Origin: Drosophila miranda
Taxonomy: Eukaryota > Arthropoda > Insecta > Diptera > Drosophilidae
DNA: 64,000 nucleotides
Reading direction: 5' to 3'
Assembly (NCBI RefSeq): GCF_003369915.1
Contig: NC_046674.1
Location: 14,632,001 to 14,696,000, forward strand
This document shows, piece after piece, positions 1 to 11,400 of this stretch. The notes beneath the pieces are model-generated. The model worked only from the letters and a program-made list of their open reading frames with translations. It did no database searches and was not told where the DNA came from. Each line of letters starts with the position of its first letter. Within the stretch, counting starts at the first letter, position 1. The position numbers and the translations under genes are program-made.

Positions 1-32
1 TATTAATTTCGAAGCTAAGTAATTACACTCAC

Positions 33-218
33 CACAGCGGACGACGTCACCTTTTTAGTAAATTCACCGTGGGCTGGCTCATGATGACGCAGCGGGAGCC
101 AACCGCCAGAACCGAAGATCTGGTACCGTCCATAGCAAATTCGTGTGCGGCGTGTTTGTTGTGTGAACTGGCTAGTGACTGAACTGAAACTGAAAATGTT
201 GCCGGACCGTCGAATCAC
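33..218 (-). other. Possible 5' noncoding first exon of a leftward gene
   Basis: On the minus strand a strong GTGAGT donor begins at 32, so an exon could end at 33. The stretch is divergent from the ADCK5-type gene, whose start codon is at 296. No ATG-initiated frame reads through the donor: the only ATG frames stop just before it. A 5' UTR exon of a gene lying left of the window is therefore the simplest reading. An E-box (CAGCTG) at 222-227 and the short spacing fit a shared divergent promoter. This is inference from splice-site shape and layout only. Confidence 0.3.
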
Positions 219-295
219 TTACAGCTGTTCTGCAACAACAATATCAGGTGTCCACGGGCACGAAACCTTTGCGCTTTGAACGCTTTGGAAAAAAC

Positions 296-2221
296 ATGCA
301 AAGAACTCATGTGAGTACTTTTCATAAAAAAGGGCCGGGAACGCTTCTGATCCTTCCCATTTTGTCGGCCACTAGCGACTGCAGCAACTCCTACAATTGG
401 GCAGCTGGATTCGTATTAGAAGATTTGGGAGACAAAGTCAGGTTCCCCAGAACAGTGAGAGGAGATCATTTCCCATTGGACGGGTGGGCCTGGTCCTGGC
501 CGGTGTCGGCGCCATTGGCTATGATGGAATTGTCAACGACTTTACGTACTGCGGGGCGTCGGTGCGCTTTGTGCGCTCTCTCAAAACAGCCGGACTAATT
601 GCTGCGGACTATATGTGGCTGGACGAGAACGTTGCCGAGTACGAGACCAGGCTGAAGGCGCTGCACCAAAAGAGTGCCGAGCGCCTGCTGGAGACGTGTC
701 TGCTCAATGGCGGCCTCTATATAAAGGTGGGCCAGGGCGTTGCGGCCATCAATCACATACTGCCGATCGAGTACACCAGCACACTGTCAAGGCTGCAGGA
801 CAGATGTATCCCGACGACAAAAGCCGATGTGCGCAAGGTGTTCCACAAGGACTTTGGCCAGCTGCCCGAGCAAATCTATGAGGAATTCAACTACAAGCCG
901 GTAGCAGCAGCCAGCCTGGCCCAAGTGTTCCAGGCGAAGCTGCCGAGTGGCGAGCACGTGGCCGTTAAGGTGCAGTACAGCGATCTGCAGAAGCGCTTCA
1001 TCAGCGACCTGGGCACCATCATGTTCCTGCAGGACATCATCGAGTTCTTCTTCAAGGACTACAACTTCGGCTGGATTTTGAGGGATGTGCGCAAGAATCT
1101 GGTCCAGGAGATGAATTTTGTGCAGGAGGGCCGGAATGCCGAGCGCTGTGCCTTCGATATGAAGAAATTCAACTTTGTTCATGTGCCAAAAGTTTACTGG
1201 CCGTACACCAAGACGGTGAGCTCGCTATTTATCCTGTCCGGAATGCTTCGACTAAATTTTTGTCATTCAGCGCGTTCTCACCCTTGAATGGATGGATGGT
1301 TGCAAGATCAACGACCTTGAGGCAATAGCGTCCCGAAAGCTTAGCGTGCAGGAAATCGATGTGAAGCTCTTTAACACGTTTGCCGAGCAAATCTTCTACA
1401 CCGGCTTTGTGCACGCCGATCCGCATCCCGGCAACAGTGGGTAACAGGGCAGGCTCCAGGCAACAGTCAGTGCTAATTCTATCCACCCTCCCTCATAGTT
1501 TTTGTGCGTAGAAATGAAAGCAGTGGGAGAGCCGACATTATTCTGCTGGACCATGGCCTGTACGAGGAGCTGCCGGTCGAGGTGCGTGGCCCGCTCTGCG
1601 AGTTCTGGGAGGCCACCGTGTTGCGCAACGAATCGAAGATGCAAGCTGCCGCCGAGAAGATTGGCATCGCTGACTACATGCGCTTCGCCGAGGTGCTCTT
1701 CCAGCAGCCCATTCGCATCCGCGGTGGCAGAATCCGAAGCAAATTGTCGGAGGAGGACATCCAGCACATGCAGGAGGTGGCCAGGAAGAATTTTGAATCC
1801 ATAATGGGCACTCTGAAGGAAATGCCGCGCAGCATGCTGTTTGTTGTATGATTCTTCTTGAAAAGAAGCTCTTTAGCTGTGATTTCTAACCAATTTATGT
1901 CGTGCCTAGGTCCGCAACCTGAACACCGTGCGCGCCATTAGCCACCAGCACGGCGATGTGGTGAATCGGCCTCGTGTCATGGCCCGCTACGCCCAGCGTT
2001 GTCTCTACATGCATCGCGGCCAATCGTCGCCGTACCAGTACGTCTGTTGGCTGTTTCGTCGTGTATACTTTGAGTATTGCCTGTGGGAGTCGGCCTTCAG
2101 GCTACGGCTTATAAGTATGTACTTCAATGCACTATACCTAGTGGGACGTGCCCCAGCATCGGCCAGGACGGTTATGCCTAATATGCTGACCCAGCCAGAC
2201 GGCTCCCCGATCCCAAGCTGA
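296..2221 (+). CDS. Adck5: ADCK5-type mitochondrial UbiB-family kinase-like protein
   Basis: Five exons: 296-310, 385-1215, 1271-1436, 1499-1845, 1910-2221 (stop TGA at 2219-2221), giving about 556 aa, close to human ADCK5. The N-terminus is short, Arg-rich and followed by a hydrophobic segment (GLVLAGVGAIGY), fitting mitochondrial targeting and a membrane anchor. UbiB/ABC1 hallmarks appear in order: the KxGQ motif (YIKVGQG), the Ala-rich nucleotide loop (VAAASLAQV) that replaces the usual glycine loop, the VAVKVQ lysine, an ExD-like EMNFVQEGRNAER segment, FVHADPHPGN and LLDHGLY (DFG position). HILPIEYTSTL and GRNAERC favour ADCK5 over ADCK1. Family members are atypical kinase-like or ATPase proteins of the mitochondrion; the substrate is not known to me. 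The phase-0 first intron leaves only five codons in exon 1, so the start is the weakest part of the model. Confidence 0.88.
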
Positions 2222-2295
2222 GCCGACGTCATCTTTTAATTATTGAACCTATAAATTAAGCAAGAAAGTGTATTTGTATGTAGGGATTATTGTGT

Positions 2296-2301
2296 ATTAA
2301 A
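2296..2301 (+). terminator. Poly(A) signal of the ADCK5-type gene
   Basis: ATTAAA variant poly(A) hexamer 75 bases past the stop codon, in AT-rich sequence, with no better AATAAA before the next gene. This implies a very short 3' UTR. Confidence 0.5.
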
Positions 2302-3619
2302 GAAGGCCTATTGCATAGGCGTTGCAGTACTTTAATTATTGGCCCATTCAAAAGTTCGGGGCGCCATATCTCGGGCAGATGGGGCCAGATAGCCAATTTT
2401 GTGTTACTACCGTGTAATAATGGCGTGTGAGCACATAATATATATGTATACTACTGTTCTTCATGATCCGTAAGCCAATTAAATGTCAATCCAAGTTAAC
2501 ACCTCTCGAGCTAGTTAGCAACTGCCCGTCGGAAACTGATATGAAAACCTTCCATCAGACGCTGCTGGGTTGTCCTTCAACACATGGTTGGGCCGGGCTC
2601 GTTCTCTGCAGTGGGATTTACTGTCGTTCTGTTCAGGTGTGCATGTCAGGGTCTGCACTTTAATGAATCGCAGGCGACATGCCCAAGGCTATAACCGAGC
2701 AGCCCCCCAGTTATTTGGCCACTTTCACTTCCATTTAGGCCCTCCCAGAAATTAAACAAATCAATCGCATCGCCATAAAAGAAGTCTAAAGTGCTGTCTA
2801 AATTTAAAATTTCTCAGCCGAGAATAATGCGGTGGCCAGTGAAATGTTTTCGGTGCTTTTCATGGGAGTCCCCCCGGTGTTAACACGGGCACACGTGTTC
2901 CTGCCTCAAAATGGGCGTCAACTACATATTTCCGGTTGTGTGGAGCGCTCTGACAAGCTCAACATGCCAAATTCCTGCAAAATATATTGCACATACGAGT
3001 ATGGGCAGGGCCAAGCCCATTCCCAGTCCCAGTAGCAGTCTCTGAGCTTCTCCGTAACACTTTCACTTCTTGTGCCACATACCAGTGCATCGGGTTTCGT
3101 GTGCCGCACACAGAACTAAATTCAATTCAATTTCATTTAAAGTTACTTTCGTTGACTGACAGACAAGCGAACGACCCTCCAAAGCTAATCCTAGGACCAG
3201 AACAGTGGGCCAAAATCGGGCAACACCATGCAGAAGCTTCCTGTGCCATCCCCAAGCCTGGTGCCTGGCGTCTGGGCAAATTCAGTATGTGTGGTGCCCA
3301 CTGTCAGGTGGCCACTGGCATTGCCGTGAGTCCTGGCTGACTGCTGGCTTTTGCTTCGTTGCGCATACGCCTCGTGCGCCCACGACTAAATATGAAATTA
3401 AAAATCCATTCTGAAGTGTGAAATAGCTTAAAAGCAGCTGTCTGCCATGCCCATTCCCAGTGCCAACGTTCTCTCAGGCTCAACCCGATGCGGAGCCAAG
3501 TCCAGACAGGGCACAGAACTGTGCCTCGCGAGAAATCATTCGCCAACGAGTCGCAGAGTGGAGCAAAGGTCTCTAGCGGAAACAGAAATCATCCAGCAGA
3601 ACACGGCATCCAATTAGAA
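2302..3619. other. Intergenic stretch and probable 5' region of the MINDY-like gene
   Basis: I see no convincing coding exon, RNA gene or mobile element here. Short reading frames on both strands lack splice support and family similarity. The right end probably carries the promoter and 5' UTR of the gene starting at 3620. An in-frame ATG at 3488 would add 44 residues of no recognisable similarity, so I prefer 3620. Confidence 0.5.
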
Positions 3620-5594
3620 ATGAACAAGGAGTTCATCACCCAGGGTGGTTTGCCCATAACATCCGAATTGGCAACGGTAGGCAACGCCTCTTTCGTCGGC
3701 GCTACAGTGCTGATGTCTGTCCTGTCCCATTTAGGATCTGCGCAATCTGATCTTTGGCACTGCCGCCATCCCCATGCGTGCCGAGTGGCTGCAGACGTCC
3801 TTTGTCTTTGGAGCGCCCAAGGAGGAGCTTGCATACGGCCTTCGATCGCCCCGAAACGCCACCCGTGGCCTGCTGTCCGTCGTCCAAGGATTCGTTCTCA
3901 AGTATTTGCTCTTCGCCCGCAAGACCAGCCGTGTGGCTGCCCTCACCGAGTGCGTGTTCGAATCCCCCTCTGGAATCCACAGAGCTCAGCTCATCCCCAT
4001 TCGCATTCGCATGTGTGTTCTTCCAGCCCGCTCCTGGCCAACGCCGAGATGCAGCGGGAAGCCCTCTTCTGTGCCCTGGTGGAGATACTCCGAACCATTT
4101 CGGACAAGGGAAAGGTGACCATGGTACTGCCGTCAGAGGACGAGGTCTTTGTGGATCACAGTGCCAGCTACTTCCACGACTCGGTAACCGAGAAGGTGAG
4201 TTGCCCCGTCCCGTCCCCCTATTACATGATGGAAGCCCTTCGATAGGAAAGAGATTTCCTTGAAAAAAACACAGGTAGAAAGTGCATTCCAAATTCGTTG
4301 CAGCTCTATGTCTTTACCCTGTCGCCCAACGAGGAGCTAGAGCATTTTATGAAGCGGAATTTCAAATACGTAAGACCCAGAATTTCCACAATTGAATTAT
4401 ACGTTTCTCTGATCGAAAAGTATCCCTCTAACCCGCTTCAAAGTTTTCAGAGGAAGAGACCCCTGGCACTCTGCTGTTTCTTTATAGCGCCGTCCTCACG
4501 CGATCCATGGGAAAGTAAGATTTCAGCTTGATCCAGTGTCCGCATATACCCGTCATATATCCATATATCCTCTGTATCAGATGCATTCTGTAGACCCTAA
4601 TCATTCGCTATTCGGCGGTGAATACTTTTCCAATCGTTACAGAGTTCGCACGGACCTGGACTCCTCGAAATCCTCGCCCCTCACAATGAGCAACCACGAG
4701 GAGGGCTCTCTGATGATTGTCACCTTGTTGCTGACGGGACGTGCCACGCCCTACATACACAACGGCGTCGTCAATGTGGGCGATGAAAGTAGCTATGTGT
4801 GTAACGTAACCCGAAGAAGAAGATATAGATCCAGATAGGCCCCATCAAAGGTATTGAGTTTCGTGTTTGTTTTCAGGCGGTTCCGCAGTACGGAGTGCTC
4901 AAACGATGTATGATCGGTCTGCTGCTGTGGGACATCGAGTCCTCTAGCGTAAGTACGGACTTAATGCTCTTATTTTTGTTCTCTAAAACTGTGGCGATCC
5001 GCGTTATATCTATGTATATTTGACACTTTCTTACTGTGAATACAGGCAGCGGTTAATCAATCCCGACAGCCGGGCTCACGGCTCAAGACGCCCAACTATC
5101 CCATCTGGGTAACGAGCTGCACAGGCCACTACGGCGTGGTGTTCAACCGGAATCCGGACCTGCTGCGCAACTACCACGCGGAGTCGCGCTTCGATGTGAA
5201 CTACTACAGCTGTTCGGGGCATCAGATACAGATGACCATCGACAATCGCACGTACAATGAGCAGGCATTGGTCATGTTGGAGCGGCAACCAATCACACCG
5301 GAGGGTACCTCGATGGCGGGAAAGCCAGCCGGAAAGGATGGAGAAGCGAGCGCTGCCGCTGCTCCGACTCCGGGTGGAGGTGCTCCTGCCGGTGGCGGTG
5401 TGGGTGCCGCTAGCGGCGGCGGTGTTGGTGGTGCTGCTAGTGGCGCTAGCGGTAGTAGCGATGTGGTCGCCAAGGAGGAGTCAACGCTCAACACGCCGTT
5501 GCAGCGTTTGATTCGTACCAAGTGGGAAGAGGCAACTATAAGCTTTCACGTGCAGCCATCGATGTTGAGTTATCTTTTTAGTACCACACAGTAG
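3620..5594 (+). CDS. MINDY-4-like deubiquitinase-fold protein, probably inactive
   Basis: Eight exons: 3620-3676, 3735-3949, 4027-4195, 4304-4369, 4444-4514, 4643-4796, 4877-4948, 5046-5594 (TAG), about 450 aa. The order of conserved blocks is that of the FAM188/MINDY-3/4 family: DLRNLIFG, EEWxxQSF-like AEWLQTSFVFG, the catalytic-Cys block, LTMSNHEEGSLMIVTLLLTG, GHYGVVF with the catalytic His (codon 5127-5129), and the terminal LQRLIRTKWEEA element. Active members cleave K48-linked polyubiquitin with a Cys in a GGPCGxLAxxQ motif; here the block reads SPRNATRGLLSVVQ, with Arg (codon 3864-3866) at the Cys position, so hydrolysis is unlikely and a ubiquitin-binding pseudoenzyme is the better guess. 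A Gly/Ala-rich insert (about 5335-5465) precedes the last conserved element. The start is chosen at 3620 for its A at -3 and nearness to the domain; 3488 is the alternative. The 4797 donor (GTGTGT) is weak but forced by phase. Confidence 0.85.
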
Positions 5595-6660
5595 AGTGCA
5601 CTCCGGATCGAGTCGATCGGAACTAGGAATCGGTCACACCCGATACCCGAGAAACTGTAGGATCAGCCCGACTACTTTCAAACCCCGCAAGTGATCTTAT
5701 CTTAAATGTGAATTTTGCAAACGCTTTCTTTTCGATTGATTCGAAGCTCTCCCGTTTGAATAAGATCCCTGCAAGTCTTGTTGTCCGCATGTAAGCTTGG
5801 TATGTTGTCTCTTGATCTATGATATAAATCGACTTTCTTGGCGAATGACCAATGCACATAAGGTTTGTTTCTTAAGTTCCAAGTAGTCACAATTGATAAT
5901 AGTTTTCTTATCTCAAACTCTACTCTACTCTACTCTACTCTACGTAGAACCTAGATGTGTTTAAAAAAAAGTTACAAAGTACATATTAAGAAGTTTCCGA
6001 TTCAATATTTTACTATTTGCAAATTGTTAAAGGAACGAACCCGAAAAGAAGGGTAGGATCTACTATATTACATAAAAATAGTGACCAGATTAGTGCCATT
6101 TAATGTAAGCTTTTAGATGATGCACTGTCCTCTCTTATCTGTAGAACTCATACGATTATCCCGCACTCTTCCTAGTAGAATCCTACTGTTGCTGTGCATC
6201 CGACGAAAATTCAGAATTGGTACTTTAAAAGATACAAAAAAAAGTATATCTGAGAGCAGAGATTCGAACCAGCTTCGAAGTGCCCAAACAGCGATGGTAA
6301 ATACACGTAAAATATTGCAAGTATCTGATCGAATGCGAACCAGCCATGGCATATGTCTGAACAGTTGAGAAAACTTTCAGCAAATGGGAAATGCTGGGAC
6401 GAGGCCTCTCTTTACGCGAAGAGCGACTGCAGGAACTCTAAACCAGTTGATTGATGCTGCCGCCTGGAGCCACTAGTCGATACATAACTCTTATATATAG
6501 TAGATCGCCAACACGCTTCGATTACTCCAGTTGCACTTTCCGGTTAATAAGAATACGACATATATATCTTTGTTTCGAAATAAATTCCATGTATAGATTC
6601 TCGATCCATTCCATCAGTTTGTTCTCATTGTGTGTAGAAATATGTATTGTATAAATAAAA
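5595..6660 (+). other. 3' UTR of the MINDY-like gene
   Basis: No coding signal follows the stop at 5594. AATAAA hexamers occur at 6579-6584 and 6654-6659; either could end the transcript. A pentamer array (TACTC units) sits at 5917-5943. Confidence 0.5.
5917..5943. repeat. TACTC pentamer microsatellite
   Basis: About five perfect copies of the pentamer TACTC in the presumed 3' UTR of the MINDY-like gene. Confidence 0.85.
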
Positions 6661-6908
6661 ACAAGAGATGGGGGAATCATGTATGTACTTTGAAAATGGT
6701 TTAGAAAATTGATAAATTTATTGAAAGTTATTTTGCTTAAAAAATGATTGAAGTTCTGTCAGGTTTAAACATTTTATGTTGTAATTTACTTGAATAAGAG
6801 AATAGCTTTAGACGTACTCGTGTACTATTTCTGTATCGTTTAGTATTCTGGGGAAGATTCTGAGATATCTTGAAGAGGTTTGGTTTTACATTATATATCA
6901 ATCAATAT

Positions 6909-6942
6909 ATACTCGTACTCGTACTCGTAGTCGTACTCGTAG
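6909..6942. repeat. TACTCG hexamer array
   Basis: Roughly five copies of TACTCG/TAGTCG, close to the candidate 3' end of GlcAT-P. The same hexamer recurs singly in many places across the window. Confidence 0.8.
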
Positions 6943-7426
6943 TTTAAATAGTATATTAGTATTTTGTTGTAAGATTTTTTGTAAGTACCTAACTAATTGC
7001 TTTGCTGCTTATCGTATTCCGTATTCCGTTGTATAAATTGTATAAATTTTATAATACCATTTGTCATAGTTTCCTTAGCTCCATAGCTCCCGTACAATAT
7101 CGGGACTTGTAAAAATTTGGTTACAACTTTTTGGTGAATATATTATTTACACGTAGGCGTATTTCAGTGCAGTTCATAACTTGAATATAGTACAATACAA
7201 ATGTATTTATCTTTATCTTTGTAAACTTAACTTATCACTATCAAATACTTAGATGCTTAGGGATAGTGCGAAAGTGTTGCATTTGGAAACCTAGAATTCG
7301 AAACTACTCGTACAACAGATCCTTAGGCCTACAGAGAGAGAGATAGGTAGAGAGATAGAGTGTTTGTGTGTTGAAAGGACAAAATTCAACAAACAAAGTG
7401 TGCATAATTTCTACAGGAATTGGAAT

Positions 7427-7456
7427 TGCTTTTGCTTTGCTTTGCTTTGCTTTGCC
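7427..7456. repeat. TTTGC pentamer microsatellite
   Basis: About six copies of GCTTT/TTTGC, within the presumed GlcAT-P 3' UTR. Confidence 0.85.
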
Positions 7457-8144
7457 AAAACTTTTGAGTCATTGAATCCCATTAGCATATAGTAAACTGT
7501 TTGCTGTACTTCCCGCCGCCGCATCGACTGGCATGCAGCTCTGCACGCGATTCGGAGGTTCACCCAGAGCTCGGTATGCTTTGGGGCCAGTCCGTGCCTT
7601 GAGTTACGGGTAGGATAGTCGCAGTGGTAGTATCTGTGCCGCCCGGCTCGTGTCTCCCTGCAGAACATACTGTGTCAACATGAATTATTGAAATGGCTGC
7701 GGCCCACATTTGAGCTGCTTTTTGGGTAGTGTTCCTTAGGAGCTACCGGGAAATAAGTTTCTAGTTGACACCTTGTCCCCATTTAACATTTACCATTTAC
7801 TATTTACCAATAGTTGTTGTGGTTGGGGAGGAGGCCTTGACCTCGCGCATTGGTTGTCTCTTGGGTATGAGTGAAAAGGTTGATGGAATTGAATGCACAA
7901 TTTGTGGGGTATCTTCTTGTAGCTTTAGGAACATCCGATCCAATTCGTTGTGGCCGAGAAATCTGATAAATTTCCACTTAAACCAAAACAAAAGTATTGC
8001 TTAAACATAAATCAAGATTGGCGAATATTTACAAAAAGTATTAGTAGTAGTAGTCGAGGACGATACGATATGATTTAGAGTAGAGTAGAGTACTTAAGGT
8101 GTGATTACAAATATACGTGTACTCGTATGCATGTAGTAGGAGCC

Positions 8145-8181
8145 GTGTCTAGTGTCTAGTGTCTGGTGTCTGGAGTCTGGG
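8145..8181. repeat. GTGTCTA/GTGTCTG heptamer array
   Basis: Five or so slightly diverged 7-base units in the presumed GlcAT-P 3' UTR. Confidence 0.7.
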
Positions 8182-8463
8182 GTCAAACAAAGCCTGGCTG
8201 TATCGTAGGAGAGTGCGCGCTTAGAGCTAGCTATCGTATCGTATGATTATGGTAATAATGTACACCTACTGGATCTACTGATCTGATCAATTCTGATTGG
8301 TTCACAGTCCACATAAAAGCGTGGAATCGGGACTTTAACACAAGGTTGTACCTGTACAACTGGTCAAGTCCATGGACACTTTGTGAGCTCACTCGCTTTC
8401 CTAAACGGACCCCCTGCGCGGGTTTATCTATATCTATCTATATCTAACTACAGTCTGACGTCC

Positions 8464-11400
8464 TTACGGACGCACCAGCAGCTTGTCTATGTGCACCAGA
8501 TTGGTGTTGCTGTAGCGCGTCTTGTTCAACGCCTGTGCGGGGGGATTCTTCTTGGTCTGCGTGTGCCAGGTGAGGATCTGTAGAGCACATAGGAAGCATG
8601 ATTAGTTCGATCATTAATTCAGAATGCAGGCAGGCAGGAGACACTCACATCTCGGCACTCGTCGGCCAGCAGATCTATTTCGTCGTTATCCAACGGCGCG
8701 AGACTCCGCAGGAAGCCATCCTCTTCATAGCCCGGCTTGAAGGGCATCTGCGCGTGGGGTCGCTGCCTCAGGAACTTGATGTTCACCGCGAATCCGGCCA
8801 TGTCCACGGGGTACTTCCGTCCCCCTATCCAGCCATCGTAGTAGCCGTCTAGCTTCCCGTTCCGTATAATGGGGCTGCTGACGCCCGTCTTGGTCACGAG
8901 CCCCACGGGCCACATGCCCACCTTGCTGATGTACCGCATCTGTGGAGGAGGCGGAAGAGGAGGAGAAGGAGAAGGAGGACAAGCCCAGTCGTCAGTACTT
9001 AATGGAGTACGGCCCCTTAATGTCGATGGCATACCTGCTCGAATATGCTAATGTCATAGGTATTATCATCGTCAGCAAAGTAGAGCACGCCCTCGGTGGC
9101 ATGTTGTCGCAGATACTCGAGGCCCCGATTCCTGTTGGAGACGCCGCGCGGCTTGGCCTTTTTCGTCTGCTTGTACTTCTCGGGCATGGGTGCTGCGAGT
9201 GGAATGGGATGGGCATCGGGAACTCGTAAATATCACTCGAATGGGGTGTGGACATGACACCGGACGACAATACTCACCCACCATGTACTCGTACGGCACC
9301 CCGATGCGGTCCAGGGTGTGCGCCACCAGCGGGTTCGTCTTGTTCGCATCCTCGATGACCAGCCACAGCAGATTGGCCACGTGCTTCAGCGTGTATCCGA
9401 GGCGCGTCAGTTCCGCCAGCTGCTCGGGCCTCCGGTAGGTGGGCGTGATTATGTACAGGGGCGGCTGCGGGGTCAAGTGTTTAAGGATAGGATTATCTAC
9501 GGCCGTACTCTCAAGTGGTAGTGGTGGTGGCAGTGTGTGTGTGTGTGCATTGCACTTGTTCTGGTTGGTGGGTGGCAAAGTGGTTCGTTAGGTGGGGTGA
9601 AGTGGAGTGGGGTGTGGTAATGCGTAACGCGGCGTGAGTTTCTTTTTATGAGCAATTATGCAAATTAATTTACAGGCGAACGGATCGGCTTGGACCACAT
9701 CCGCCCCCATTCGCAGAGGGGGGGGCTGCGTGTCTAGACCGCATTCTCAAGCCCCACAGCACCAGTAACCGACATACTGGCATAATAGTACACCCATTTT
9801 CATTTTCATTTCCATTTCTATTTCTACTTCCATTTCAATTTTCATTTCCATTTCCAGATGGTATTGTACTGTATTGTATGCATGTAACCGAATGGCCCAT
9901 TGAACGACTGACGTTGAAAATAAATAAACCGCCGCACTACTTTGCAAATTGTCCATTCCCTGACACTCATACGCGCACTCGCAATGGCAGTCGCAGTGGC
10001 GGTCGCAGAGGAAAATGCGGGTGGAAGCAGCATTCAAATTTAAATTTACTTTGCAAAATAAACCCAGATATTTAAATAAAGAAAAGAGATAGATTGGAAC
10101 GGGTTGGGATGGGAGGTGGAGGTGGAGCCGGAGCTGGAGGGATCATGTGTCCATGGCAGCATGCAAAAAAAAGCCACTAAGTTGGATGGATTATGGGCTG
10201 AGCTGAACAGCAAGATCTCCTCCGTTTGCACGAGGTAGATAAGATGCCACCCGCTGCTCAACACTGAGCTGCGTTGCGCAACACTGCACTGCATTGATTA
10301 GCACTATACTGGACTGCAAACTATAAAGCTACTGAATGAAGACCACAACTTCCCCAGCCCTCTCTCGCAGAGTGGCTTAGCAGTGAAAGGGTGACCCCAA
10401 CTTTCCTTCCCAGCCGATGGGCCCAACCTCTGACATTGAGTGTAGGGCACACGCAGGGGCAGTGGCAGCTGCATTGCTGTTAGTGGATCCAACTACTACT
10501 AAATGACAGAAACCAACAAATGCGCGTGAATCTTTTCAATTGGCTTGCATTTTGCATGAATCTAGAAACTAGATCAGCAGCCACCCACCCACCAGAGCCT
10601 TTCAATGCTAGTCAAATGTTCTATAAACATAATATATACACATATATATATATATATATACCATTTGTTGCTGTTGCTGTTACTGTCGGCGGTTTCGGTT
10701 TCTCTCCCTCTCCCCCTCTATCACTATCTCTATCTGTATTTGTATCTGCATTTTGAGCAATTTTCAAATTAGACTCATGCAAAATGCTGAACGGAAGTCT
10801 TTTTGTTTGCACATCGTTTTGAAAAGGATGTGGAACAGAAAAGGGAGCGGGGAATGGTTGGTTCGCGGTGGCTGGTTAATTCCAGTATAATGCATGTGAT
10901 TAACCCAGAAATCGTGATACTGATAGCTGCCAACCAATTTGCACATCGTGTGGCCAACAAAAGTTGGTTAGACAAACATCAGCAGCGATACAGCAATACA
11001 GCAATACAGCAATACAGCAATTGCACTGAAGGCAATCTATATCTATGCCTATTTATGGTCCTAATGGCACTATAATTAACATGCAACGAGTGGCTCCGCT
11101 TGGTGTCTGGCAAATATGGAATGCATTTGTCAACTAATTTGTGTTTGTGCAAATTATACTGTCGGCTTGCTTAACCGACTTTCAAGTGCCGCAAACGCCT
11201 TGTTTCCGATTGAGGCTTTAATTATTTCCCGTAAGGCATTTCCATTCGAACCAAAATTTAAGCTTGTTTGCCATTCAGCTTTGGTTTATGGCCAAGTCAA
11301 CAGCCCGCTCTAATTTGTTGTTCAATTTAGGTGCATATGTATACAGTGTAATGACATCCTCGTGCTACGCACTTGTGACGACCAGCGATGCAAGCCACAA

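Larger units (their letters stand above)
6717..8463 (-). other. Probable 3' UTR of GlcAT-P
   Basis: On the minus strand, sequence after the GlcAT-P stop (8466-8464) has no coding support. The first good AATAAA on that strand is TTTATT on the plus strand at 6717-6722, giving a 3' UTR of about 1.7 kb that ends within some 60 bases of the MINDY-like gene's last poly(A) signal. The stretch is rich in short arrays (6909-6942, 7427-7456, 8145-8181). Confidence 0.45.

Noticed and set aside
10621..10812. Short frames across the TA repeat in the GlcAT-P intron
   Set aside because: Ile/Tyr alternation comes from the microsatellite alone.
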